Source of the DNA: RGIG2206 sp045540915
GTDB taxonomy: Bacteria > Bacillota > Clostridia > Oscillospirales > Acutalibacteraceae
Direction of reading: 5' to 3'
NCBI GenBank assembly: GCA_045540915.1
Contig: JAZQID010000039.1
Location: forward strand, 1-13,367
Length of the DNA stretch: 13,367 bases
Notes under the pieces: generated by a model
Databases searched by the model: none
What the model was told of the DNA's origin: nothing
The model's input: only the letters and a program-made list of their open reading frames with translations
Shown here: in pieces, positions 6,605-13,334 of the stretch
How the letters are laid out: each line of letters begins with the position of its first letter
Numbering within the stretch: the stretch's first letter is position 1
Position numbers and translations under genes: made by a program

Positions 6605-8605
6605 ATGGCTGAGATCATAGTTGCAAAAAGCGCAGGCTTTTGTTTTGGTGTCGGCAGAGCGGTAAGGATGGTTGAAGAACTCGTCGAACAAGGGGAGAGG
6701 GTGTGTACCCTCGGCCCCATCATCCACAATCCGCAAAAGGTTGCTCAGCTTGAGCGTAAAGGTGTCAGAATTGCGGCTGACCCCACTGACCGCAAGGACG
6801 GTGAGGTTATGGTCATACGCTCTCACGGTGTCTCCAGAGAAGTCTACGACCTTGTCTGTTCAACGGGTAGGGTAGAGGATGCAACCTGTCCCTATGTTGC
6901 CAACATACACCGCATCGTTGAAGAAGCATCAAACAACGGCGACCTCATTCTTATCGCGGGCGATCCCGATCATCCCGAGGTGCAGGGAATAGCGGGCAGA
7001 GCGACAGGCCCTTGTTATGTTTATGAGGATGAAGCTAACCTTGAAAAATTGCTCGAACAGGATGAAAACATACGGCAAAAATCGATAACTGCGGTATGCC
7101 AAACCACATATAATTCGTCAAAATGGAAAAAATGCCAAAAAATCTTAAAAAAGGTATGTACAAACGCGAAAATTTTTGATACAATATGCAAAGCTACCTC
7201 TCTTCGTCAGCAGGAAGCCGAGAGATTATCTGTTGACTGTGATGTCGTCCTCGTAATAGGAGGAAGGCATAGCTCTAATACAGCAAAGTTGCGGGATATC
7301 TGTGTTGCGAATTGCGAACGTACATATCTTATCGAAACGGCTGCTGAGCTTTCAAAGGAAATGATCAGGGGCGCGGGCAAGATTGGTATAACTGCGGGGG
7401 CGAGTACGCCTTCCGAGATTATAAAGGAGGTTCTGATTGCTATGTCAGAAATGGAAAACACTATGGAAAATATTGAGATGGAGGAACCTGTTGTCAAATC
7501 ATTCGATGAGATGACCTTTGAAGAGGCGCTTGAAGCTTCTCTTAGCAGTTTGAATACGGATCAGAAGGTTAAGGGTACTGTTTTGGCTGTTAATTCTACC
7601 GAGATTCAGGTAGACATCGGCAGAAAGCAGACCGGTTTCGTTCCTTACCGCGAGTATTCTAACGACGCTAACATTGATCTGACCAAAGAAGTCAATGTCG
7701 GTGACGTACTTGACCTTATCGTTATGAGAACCAACGACCAAGAGGGAACCATCACCCTTTCTAAGCGTAGATATGACGCTATCGCCGGCTGGGACAAGAT
7801 CGTCGAGGCTAAGGAAAGCGGCGAGATCCTCGAGGGCAAGGTAACCGAGATCAACAAGGGCGGCGTTGTTGTATTCTGCAACGGAGTTCGCATCTTCGTT
7901 CCCGCTTCTCAGGCTACCGCTACCCGCGTTGACTCTCTTGAGTCTATGAAGGGCACCGACGTTCGCTTCCGTGTTATCGAGATAAACCGCGGCCGCAGAG
8001 CTGTTGGTTCCATCCGCTCCGTTCTCCGTGAGGAGAGAAAGGCTAATGAAGCCAAGTTCTTTGAGACTGTTGAAGCCGGTCAGACTATGAGCGGTACCGT
8101 TGTTGCTCTTACCACCTACGGTGCATTTGTCGACCTTGGCGGTGTTCGCGGTATGGTACATATCTCCGAGCTTTCCTGGAATCGCATTAAGCATCCTTCC
8201 GAGGTGGTTAACGTCGGCGATACCATCGAGGTATTTGTAAAGAGCGTTGACGCCGAGAAGGGCAGAGTTTCTCTTGGCTATAAGAAGGCCGAGGACAACC
8301 CCTCCGAGATCTTCGCTAAGAACTACGAGGTTGGTTCTGTTGTTGACGTAACCATCGTCAGCATGACCGATTACGGCGCATTTGCCCGTATCATTGACGG
8401 TATCGAGGGCCTCATCCACGTTTCTCAGATCGCTGACCATCGCATCGAGAAGCCGCAGGATGTTCTTAAGATCGGCGACACCGTTCAGGCCAAGATCACT
8501 GACATCGTCAACGACGGCAAGAAGACTCGCATCAGCCTTTCTATGAAGGCTCTCATCGAGCCTCAGGCCGAGGTTGAGGAAGAGGTTGCTCCTGTCGAGG
8601 AATAA
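6605..8605 (+). CDS. ispH-rpsA: Bifunctional HMBPP reductase (IspH) / ribosomal protein S1 fusion
   Basis: The 666-residue protein joins two functions. Residues 1 to about 280 are IspH (LytB), the 4Fe-4S enzyme that ends the MEP pathway by reducing HMBPP to IPP and DMAPP. The cluster cysteines are C13 (AGFCFG), C95 (DATCP) and C195 (TICKATS); H41, H74, H123, E125 and S223/N225/S267 fit the substrate pocket. An acidic linker (about 281-315) leads to four S1 domains, near 321-389, 407-471, 492-560 and 577-648. The first two resemble the ribosome-binding D1-D2 of S1; the last two carry the classic YGAFVDLGG / YGAFARIIDG RNA-binding strands. ATG 6605 has AAGGAGAT at 6589-6596. This fusion is known in Clostridia. 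Codon use changes sharply between the halves, and a strong internal ribosome binding site lies at the junction. Confidence 0.95.
   Translation: MAEIIVAKSAGFCFGVGRAVRMVEELVEQGERVCTLGPIIHNPQKVAQLERKGVRIAADPTDRKDGEVMVIRSHGVSREVYDLVCSTGRVEDATCPYVANIHRIVEEASNNGDLILIAGDPDHPEVQGIAGRATGPCYVYEDEANLEKLLEQDENIRQKSITAVCQTTYNSSKWKKCQKILKKVCTNAKIFDTICKATSLRQQEAERLSVDCDVVLVIGGRHSSNTAKLRDICVANCERTYLIETAAELSKEMIRGAGKIGITAGASTPSEIIKEVLIAMSEMENTMENIEMEEPVVKSFDEMTFEEALEASLSSLNTDQKVKGTVLAVNSTEIQVDIGRKQTGFVPYREYSNDANIDLTKEVNVGDVLDLIVMRTNDQEGTITLSKRRYDAIAGWDKIVEAKESGEILEGKVTEINKGGVVVFCNGVRIFVPASQATATRVDSLESMKGTDVRFRVIEINRGRRAVGSIRSVLREERKANEAKFFETVEAGQTMSGTVVALTTYGAFVDLGGVRGMVHISELSWNRIKHPSEVVNVGDTIEVFVKSVDAEKGRVSLGYKKAEDNPSEIFAKNYEVGSVVDVTIVSMTDYGAFARIIDGIEGLIHVSQIADHRIEKPQDVLKIGDTVQAKITDIVNDGKKTRISLSMKALIEPQAEVEEEVAPVEE
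7423..7444 (+). promoter_or_regulatory. Possible internal ribosome binding site and start for free S1
   Basis: AAAGGAGG at 7423-7430 is a near-perfect Shine-Dalgarno sequence inside the ispH/rpsA fusion. An in-frame ATG (codon 280) follows after 11 bases, at 7442. It sits at the end of IspH and ahead of the first S1 domain, and would give a 387-residue four-domain S1, close in size to B. subtilis YpfD. The motif is spelled by the Lys-Glu-Val codons of IspH, so chance is possible and the spacing is longer than ideal. Confidence 0.35.
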
Positions 8606-8624
8606 TCACAAAATAACATCAACG

Positions 8625-8652
8625 AGCCGAGGCGAAAGCCTCGGCTTATTTT
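8625..8652 (+). terminator. Intrinsic terminator of the flavoprotein-ispH/rpsA operon
   Basis: AGCCGAGGC (8625-8633), a GAAA tetraloop and GCCTCGGCT (8638-8646) form a perfect 9-base-pair stem, followed by TATTTT. It lies 19 bases after the stop of the fusion gene. Confidence 0.9.
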
Positions 8653-8851
8653 ATGCCTAAAATGCCTGATTATTTGTGTATTTTGTACAAAAATCGCCTA
8701 TTTTGACAATTTAGAAAAAAGCAAAGTAAAACCGAATAATTCAAAATAATTACGAGCAAATCAAAGAAAACAGAGTTTGACCGTCGGATTTTGTAATAAA
8801 TTTGCTGAAATTTATAAAAAACTCTTGATTTTTCGCGGTTTTGGATTATTA
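8653..8851. other. AT-rich intergenic stretch without a gene
   Basis: No convincing coding sequence or structured RNA is seen between the terminator and the potA promoter. Small items are a direct repeat ATGCCT (8653-8658 and 8662-8667), a perfect 12-base palindrome TTTTGTACAAAA (8681-8692), an isolated TTGACA (8703-8708) lacking a good -10, and a weaker candidate promoter pair TTGATT (8825-8830) with TATTAT (8847-8852). Confidence 0.5.
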
Positions 8852-8881
8852 TTAACAATGCATAATTGTTTTTTATATAAT
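8852..8881 (+). promoter_or_regulatory. Probable promoter of potABCD with embedded dyad
   Basis: TTAACA (8852-8857), an 18-base spacer and a perfect TATAAT (8876-8881) give a plausible vegetative promoter; the start would be near 8888, about 36 bases before the potA ATG. A dyad AACAAT-GCATA-ATTGTT (8854-8870) overlaps the -35 and spacer, the position expected for a repressor site. The weaker pair at 8825-8852 could be a second start. Confidence 0.5.
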
Positions 8882-8923
8882 CATAGATATATTAAGTTTA
8901 AGGACAAGGAAAGGGGTTGCATT

Positions 8924-10039
8924 ATGGCTGAAAATAACATAATTGAGCTGAAAAATATTAGCAAATCCTTTGACGGAGAGCAAATACTGCGAAATATCGA
9001 TCTTTCTATCAAGGACGGAGAATTTGTGACCCTGCTCGGCCCTTCGGGATGCGGTAAAACGACCACCCTTCGTATCATCGGCGGATTTACTCAGCCCGAC
9101 GAAGGTGAGCTTGTCTTTGACGGCGAGAATATTACTGATCTGCCTGCCTACAAGCGTCAGGTCAACACTATATTCCAACGCTATGCGCTTTTCCCGCACC
9201 TAAATGTATTTGAGAATATCGCCTTCGGTCTTCGCGTTAGCAAGACTCCTAAGGATGAGATAAATCAGCGTGTTGAGCGTATGCTTGAGATAGTCAACCT
9301 CAAGGGTTTCGGTGCCCGTAAGGTGCAGTCCCTTTCGGGCGGTCAGCAGCAGCGTGTTGCCATCGCTCGCGCCTTGGTCAACAATCCGAAGGTGCTTCTT
9401 CTTGATGAGCCTCTCGGTGCCCTTGACCTCAAGCTTCGCAAGGATATGCAGAATGAATTAAAGAGCATACAAAAGCGTATGGGCATAACCTTCATTTTCG
9501 TAACTCACGATCAGGAGGAGGCTCTCTCGATGTCGGATGTCGTCGTTGTTATGGACAACGGTAAGATCCAGCAGATAGGCTCTCCGCTTGATATTTACAA
9601 CGAGCCGCAGAACGCTTTCGTCGCCGACTTTATCGGTGAGAGTAATATACTCGACGGTATTATGCTCAGCGACGGTGTTGTTGAGATCGACAAAACTAAA
9701 TTTGAGTGCGTTGACAAGGGCTTTGCACCGAATGAAGCGGTCGACGTTGTTATTCGTCCTGAGGACGTCGATATCGTCCCCGAGGATGATGGAATGATCC
9801 GCGGTGTCGTCACCGCCATCACCTTCAAGGGTGTACACTACGAGATAATCGTTGATGTGTCGGGCTTTAAGTGGATGATCCAGACCACCGACAGCGCTGA
9901 GGTCGGACAGAAGATCGGCCTTTGTGTCAAGCCGGACGAGATACATATTATGAAGAAGTCCGAATACTCCGGTAAATTCGGCGATTACAGTACCTTTAGT
10001 GATGAGATGGACCATCTTTCTGACGAGGAGGACGCGTAA
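8924..10039 (+). CDS. potA: Spermidine/putrescine ABC transporter ATPase PotA
   Basis: This 371-residue ATPase powers the polyamine importer encoded by the operon, working as a dimer on the cytoplasmic face. Walker A GPSGCGKT is at residues 39-46, the Q-loop glutamine at 85 (FQRYALFPH), signature LSGGQQQR at 137-144, Walker B VLLLDEP at 157-163, the D-loop in GALD at 165-168 and the switch histidine H195 in THDQEEA. The region after about residue 240 is a TOBE-type regulatory domain (VVIRPEDVDIV). The frame is open 49 codons further upstream, but that part is AT-rich and non-conserved. ATG 8924 is preferred because of GGAAAGGGG at 8907-8915 and because the domain begins right after it. The acidic C-terminal codons also form the ribosome binding site of potB. 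Confidence 0.95.
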   Translation: MAENNIIELKNISKSFDGEQILRNIDLSIKDGEFVTLLGPSGCGKTTTLRIIGGFTQPDEGELVFDGENITDLPAYKRQVNTIFQRYALFPHLNVFENIAFGLRVSKTPKDEINQRVERMLEIVNLKGFGARKVQSLSGGQQQRVAIARALVNNPKVLLLDEPLGALDLKLRKDMQNELKSIQKRMGITFIFVTHDQEEALSMSDVVVVMDNGKIQQIGSPLDIYNEPQNAFVADFIGESNILDGIMLSDGVVEIDKTKFECVDKGFAPNEAVDVVIRPEDVDIVPEDDGMIRGVVTAITFKGVHYEIIVDVSGFKWMIQTTDSAEVGQKIGLCVKPDEIHIMKKSEYSGKFGDYSTFSDEMDHLSDEEDA

Positions 10040-10040
10040 G

Positions 10041-10862
10041 TTGAACAATTCTCTCGGTAAAAAATTGCTGAACGCACCCTACCTCGTGTGGTCAGCCATA
10101 TTTATCGTTGTTCCGCTGGCAGTTGTGGCCTATTACGCATTTACCGATGCTAACGGCAATTTCACATTACAGAACATCGTCGAGTTAGGAACATATAAGG
10201 ATACATTCCTGTTGTCGATCGTTTTTTCGTTTATTGCAACAGTAGTGTGTCTGCTTTTAGCATACCCGTTTGCCTATTTTATGTCGCAGATGAAGGCGTC
10301 TTCGCAGCGTATGATGATGCTTCTGATTATGCTGCCGATGTGGATGAATCTGCTTATCCGCACATATTCCTGGATAACCATTCTTGATAATAAGGGCATT
10401 ATTAACAGCCTTTTGGGTATGTTCGGCGTTGGCCCTATCAAGATGCTCGGCACTCCCTTTGCGGTTATTCTCGGTATGATCTACAACTATCTGCCCTATA
10501 TGATTCTGCCGATATATAACATTATGGTCAAGATCGAAGGCCCGCTTATCGAGGCAGCCGATGATCTCGGTGCAAATGCGTGGAACAAGCTGCGCAGGGT
10601 TATTCTGCCGATGAGTCTGCCGGGAGTCGTTTCGGGAATTATTATGGTCTTCGTGCCCTCTATCAGCACCTTCTATATTTCTCAGAAGCTCGGCGAAGGT
10701 AAGTATATGATGATCGGTAATGCGATCGAGCGGCAGTTTATGGAATCGGCTAACTATAACCTCGGCGCTTCCTTGTCGCTTGTGCTGATGATACTGATAT
10801 TGATATGCACTGCGATTATGAATCGCTTTTCTGACAGTGAAGGCGGTGAGATTGTCGTATGA
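10041..10862 (+). CDS. potB: Polyamine ABC transporter permease PotB
   Basis: The 273-residue membrane protein is one of two permease subunits of the polyamine importer, with about six hydrophobic segments (first near residues 12-34, then around 55-80, 92-115 and onward). The EAA loop that docks the ATPase is EAADDLG at 171-177, followed by LPMSLPG. I chose TTG 10041 as the start: GAGGAGG at 10025-10031 lies 9 bases upstream, and the sequence from there (NNSLGKKLLNAPYLVW) is typical of the family. An ATG at 9999 would add 14 residues but overlaps potA by 41 bases and has no ribosome binding site. One base separates the potA stop from this start, and the TGA overlaps potC in an ATGA. Confidence 0.93.
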   Translation: MNNSLGKKLLNAPYLVWSAIFIVVPLAVVAYYAFTDANGNFTLQNIVELGTYKDTFLLSIVFSFIATVVCLLLAYPFAYFMSQMKASSQRMMMLLIMLPMWMNLLIRTYSWITILDNKGIINSLLGMFGVGPIKMLGTPFAVILGMIYNYLPYMILPIYNIMVKIEGPLIEAADDLGANAWNKLRRVILPMSLPGVVSGIIMVFVPSISTFYISQKLGEGKYMMIGNAIERQFMESANYNLGASLSLVLMILILICTAIMNRFSDSEGGEIVV

Positions 10863-11671
10863 AGCACTTAGGTAGAGTTTTAACAGGCGTTATTATGGCC
10901 TTTTTGTACGCACCTCTTGCCGTTATGGTTATATTCTCCTTCAACTCGGGTAGAAGCACCTCGGTTATGCAGGGCTTTTCGTTCAAATGGTACGCCGAGC
11001 TTCTTAACGACAGCGCAACCATCGAATCGGTAAAAAACACCCTCATTCTTGCAGTTGTATCGGCGGTCATTGCAACCCTGCTCGGTACGATCGCTGCAGT
11101 CGGTATCTTCAATATGAGGTCGAAATTCCTGCGCTCATCGGTTATGGCGGTTACCAATATCCCGATGATGAACCCCGATATCGTAACGGGCGTTTCGATG
11201 ATGCTGCTCTTCGTGTTCGTGCTCGGACTTATGGGGGCGCAGAATAAGCTTAATTTCTGGACCCTGCTGATCGCGCATATTACCTTCAACCTGCCTTACG
11301 TAATCCTAAACGTCCTTCCGAAGCTTCACCAGACCGATAAGCATTTGGCTGAGGCGGCTGAGGATCTTGGTTGTACACCGTTGCAGTCATTCTTCAAGGT
11401 CGTGCTTCCGTCGATTTCATCGGGAATTTTGACCGGTTTTATTATGTCATTTACACTCTCGCTCGATGACTTTGTCATCAGCTACTTTACAAGCGGACCT
11501 GAATTCCAGACACTGCCTATCGTCATCTATTCAGCCGTCAAGAAATCGGTCAAACCCGACAAGTATGCACTTTCCAGTATAATTTTCCTCGTCGTTCTTA
11601 TTCTCTTGATAATCATCAATATTGCTCAGAGCAAATCCGATGACAGAACTCAAAAGGAGGTCTCCCATTGA
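10859..11671 (+). CDS. potC: Polyamine ABC transporter permease PotC
   Basis: This 270-residue protein is the second permease of the importer. Hydrophobic segments lie near residues 8-28, 61-85, 95-125, 132-155, 186-208 and 238-256, giving the usual six spans. The ATPase-docking EAA loop is EAAEDLG at 165-171, followed by LPSISSG. The motif SLDDFVISYFTSGP (201-214) is strongly conserved in PotC. The ATG at 10859 overlaps the potB stop by 4 bases, with GGCGGTGAG about 8 bases upstream, so translation is likely coupled. The C-terminal tail codes for KEVSH; its codons form AAAAGGAGG (11652-11660), the ribosome binding site of potD. Confidence 0.95.
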   Translation: MKHLGRVLTGVIMAFLYAPLAVMVIFSFNSGRSTSVMQGFSFKWYAELLNDSATIESVKNTLILAVVSAVIATLLGTIAAVGIFNMRSKFLRSSVMAVTNIPMMNPDIVTGVSMMLLFVFVLGLMGAQNKLNFWTLLIAHITFNLPYVILNVLPKLHQTDKHLAEAAEDLGCTPLQSFFKVVLPSISSGILTGFIMSFTLSLDDFVISYFTSGPEFQTLPIVIYSAVKKSVKPDKYALSSIIFLVVLILLIIINIAQSKSDDRTQKEVSH

Positions 11672-12777
11672 AAAAGTTTTTCTCAGTAGTTTTGGTCTTT
11701 GTATTGACACTTTCAATGTTGTTCCTGACAGGTTGTTCGACTTCTAACGACACCGTCAAGGACCTTAAGGGTGAATACACTCAGGAGCTAGCAGGAACCA
11801 CCCTGAACGTCTTTAACTGGGGTGAGTACATATCCGATGGCAGTGAGGGCTCTTTGGACGTTATAGCGGCATTTGAGAAGCTTACAGGCATAAATGTAAA
11901 TTACAGTATGTTTGACAGCAACGAAACTATGTACGCTAAGCTGAAAAGCGGTGCGGTATCCTATGATATCATCATTCCGTCCGACTATATGATCGAGCGC
12001 CTTGTCAACGAAGGCAGACTTGCTGAGATCGACTATTCGAAGCTTTCCAATTACTCTAATATTGATAAGACCTATACAAAAATGTACTTCGACCCTGAAG
12101 AGAAGTACACCGTTCCGTTTTCTATCGGAATGGTCGGACTTATCTATAACACCACAGTTGTAACCGAAAAGCCTGACAGCTGGGGCGTTATGTGGGATAA
12201 GAAGTATAATGATCAGATATTGACCTTTAATAATTCGCGCGATGCCTTTGCCATTGCTCAGCTTTACCTTGGAATTGACCTTAATACCAAGGATAAGGCC
12301 GAGTGGGATGCCGCCGCTAATAAGCTCAAGGAACAGAACAAGATACTGCAGGGTCGCGTTATGGACGAGGTCTTTAACAAGATGGAAAGCGGCTCGGCCG
12401 CAATTGCACCTTACTATGCGGGGGATTATCTGACAATGGCTGAGGAGAATGAGGATCTTGCCTTTGTTTATCCTAAAGAGGGAGTAAATGAATTTGTCGA
12501 CTCCATCTGTGTTCCTAAGGGTTGCGGAAACTATGATGCCGCGATGATGTTTATCAACTTCCTGCTTGAGCCCGAGGTTGCCAAGGCAAACGCCGAGTAC
12601 ATCTGCTACGCAACTCCTAATATGTCGGTACGCGATGACCCTGACTATTTGTTCTACCAGAACGAGATACTCTATCCCGCCGAGAAGGACCGTCCGCGCA
12701 CTGAATATTTTCACGATATGGATAAGGACACCCGAGCCTATTTTGAGGGCTTGTGGGAAGAGGTCCTTCAGTCGTAA
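11668..12777 (+). CDS. potD: Polyamine ABC transporter substrate-binding lipoprotein PotD
   Basis: This 369-residue lipoprotein captures polyamines outside the membrane and delivers them to PotBC. A signal peptide of 22 residues ends in the lipobox LTGC, so Cys23 should be lipid-anchored. NVFNWGEYIS (48-57) and FDSNETMYAKLKSGAVSYD (82-100) match PotD/PotF. Compared from memory with E. coli PotD, W51, S105, Y107, D278 and Y314 are kept, while D168, E171, W229 and W255 correspond to N189, D192, Y250 and F276. Which polyamine it prefers cannot be read from this. The start is TTG 11668, overlapping the potC stop (TTGA), with AAAAGGAGG 7 bases upstream. A hairpin follows 4 bases after the stop. 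Confidence 0.94.
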   Translation: MKKFFSVVLVFVLTLSMLFLTGCSTSNDTVKDLKGEYTQELAGTTLNVFNWGEYISDGSEGSLDVIAAFEKLTGINVNYSMFDSNETMYAKLKSGAVSYDIIIPSDYMIERLVNEGRLAEIDYSKLSNYSNIDKTYTKMYFDPEEKYTVPFSIGMVGLIYNTTVVTEKPDSWGVMWDKKYNDQILTFNNSRDAFAIAQLYLGIDLNTKDKAEWDAAANKLKEQNKILQGRVMDEVFNKMESGSAAIAPYYAGDYLTMAEENEDLAFVYPKEGVNEFVDSICVPKGCGNYDAAMMFINFLLEPEVAKANAEYICYATPNMSVRDDPDYLFYQNEILYPAEKDRPRTEYFHDMDKDTRAYFEGLWEEVLQS

Positions 12778-12781
12778 TAAA

Positions 12782-12806
12782 ATGCCACCGACATTGTCGG
12801 TGGCAT
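12782..12806 (+). terminator. Strong hairpin after potD, weak or atypical terminator
   Basis: ATGCCACCGAC (12782-12792) and GTCGGTGGCAT (12796-12806) form a perfect 11-base-pair stem with an ATT loop, 4 bases after the potD stop. The bases that follow (AGTTATATTAG) lack a proper T run, so termination may be partial, or the hairpin may protect the potABCD mRNA from 3' decay. Confidence 0.55.
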
Positions 12807-12848
12807 AGTTATATTAGCTGATTTTGTTTGTGAGGAGTGTTTTTAATA

Positions 12849-13205
12849 GTGGGCAAGAAACGTGTTTGGATTATTGTTGCTATAATATCTGCGGTGGTTA
12901 TTGCTTGCTGGACAGTTTTTGCTATTGGGTATCCTTATGCATCAAGAATGGTAAACAACGCAACAAGGCAAGGCTTTATAGAAGAGTGCAAGAAATATTT
13001 GTTGTCAGACGATGATTTCATTGACAACTACGGCACTTTAATTTCTCTTGAGTCAGAAAATAAAATGCCCTTGGAGGACAAAAAGGCTGAGTTGCAGACT
13101 CATTATATGGACTTTGTTTGTGTTACGGATAGGGGAGAGTACGATATCAGAGTGTATCAAATCTGGGATGACGGATGGTATTGTAGTTACGAAGAGATAG
13201 ATTAG
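12849..13205 (+). CDS. Small membrane-anchored protein of unknown function
   Basis: I do not recognise this 118-residue protein. It starts with a basic stretch (GKKR), then a hydrophobic segment at about residues 6-28, then a mainly polar domain of about 90 residues rich in acidic side chains and ending in DDGWYCSYEEID. A single N-terminal anchor with the C-terminal domain outside the cell is the likely topology. VIAC at 17-20 loosely resembles a lipobox, but the residues after the cysteine stay hydrophobic, so a membrane anchor is more likely. GTG 12849 is preferred: GAGGAG at 12832-12837 lies 11 bases upstream, whereas the alternative GTG at 12837 overlaps that site. The region is more AT-rich than the pot genes. 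The real gene status rests on an open frame, a start signal and a sensible membrane segment. Confidence 0.6.
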   Translation: MGKKRVWIIVAIISAVVIACWTVFAIGYPYASRMVNNATRQGFIEECKKYLLSDDDFIDNYGTLISLESENKMPLEDKKAELQTHYMDFVCVTDRGEYDIRVYQIWDDGWYCSYEEID

Positions 13206-13237
13206 TCTTGTAGGGATATGATAATGGAAAGCAGCTT

Positions 13238-13291
13238 ATGAAATATTTCATAGCTACAGTTATATCACTTGCTCGAAAGGGCAAATTTCAT
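13238..13291. repeat. Nested inverted-repeat segment, possible small interspersed repeat
   Basis: A perfect 14-base palindrome ATGAAATATTTCAT (13238-13251) is followed by a hairpin TTGCTC-GAAA-GGGCAA (13269-13284, one G-U pair) and a further ATTTCAT (13285-13291) that can pair with the first ATGAAAT. The whole 54-base unit can therefore fold as an outer stem around inner hairpins. Such layered dyads resemble small non-coding repeat elements, but only one copy is visible here. Confidence 0.4.
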
Positions 13292-13296
13292 TGAAA

Positions 13297-13334
13297 AGAA
13301 CCCTCTTTTGTCAACGGACAAAAGAGGGTTTTAT
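13297..13334 (+). terminator. Strong intrinsic terminator near the right edge
   Basis: AACCCTCTTTTGTC (13299-13312) pairs perfectly with GACAAAAGAGGGTT (13317-13330) around an AACG loop, 14 base pairs, extendable by two pairs outward. TTTT at 13329-13332 gives a short U tail on the + strand; the complementary side reads CTTTTC, so weak action on the other strand is also possible. It would end transcription of the small membrane protein gene. Confidence 0.75.

Noticed and set aside
7499..8440. Reverse-strand open frame opposite the S1 domains
   Set aside because: It is a shadow frame caused by the strong codon bias of the S1 half; no family features.
8703..8731. TTGACA as a promoter -35 in the potA upstream region
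   Set aside because: No acceptable -10 lies 16-18 bases downstream.
8670..8858. Reverse-strand 62-codon open frame in the intergenic region
   Set aside because: Composition is random AT-rich sequence, with no ribosome binding site or recognisable domain.
8777..8923. Forty-nine extra N-terminal codons in frame with PotA
   Set aside because: The stretch is AT-rich, has no homology to ABC ATPases and covers the promoter; ATG 8924 has its own strong ribosome binding site.
9999..10040. ATG start for PotB inside potA
   Set aside because: There is no ribosome binding site and the added residues are unlike the family; TTG 10041 has GAGGAGG at good spacing.
12905..12908. Lipobox-like VIAC in the small membrane protein
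   Set aside because: The residues after the cysteine remain hydrophobic, which fits a membrane span better than a cleaved lipoprotein signal.
13238..13294. Open frame for an 18-residue peptide in the repeat segment
   Set aside because: The start and stop codons fall in the palindromic arms, so the frame is more simply explained by the repeat structure.
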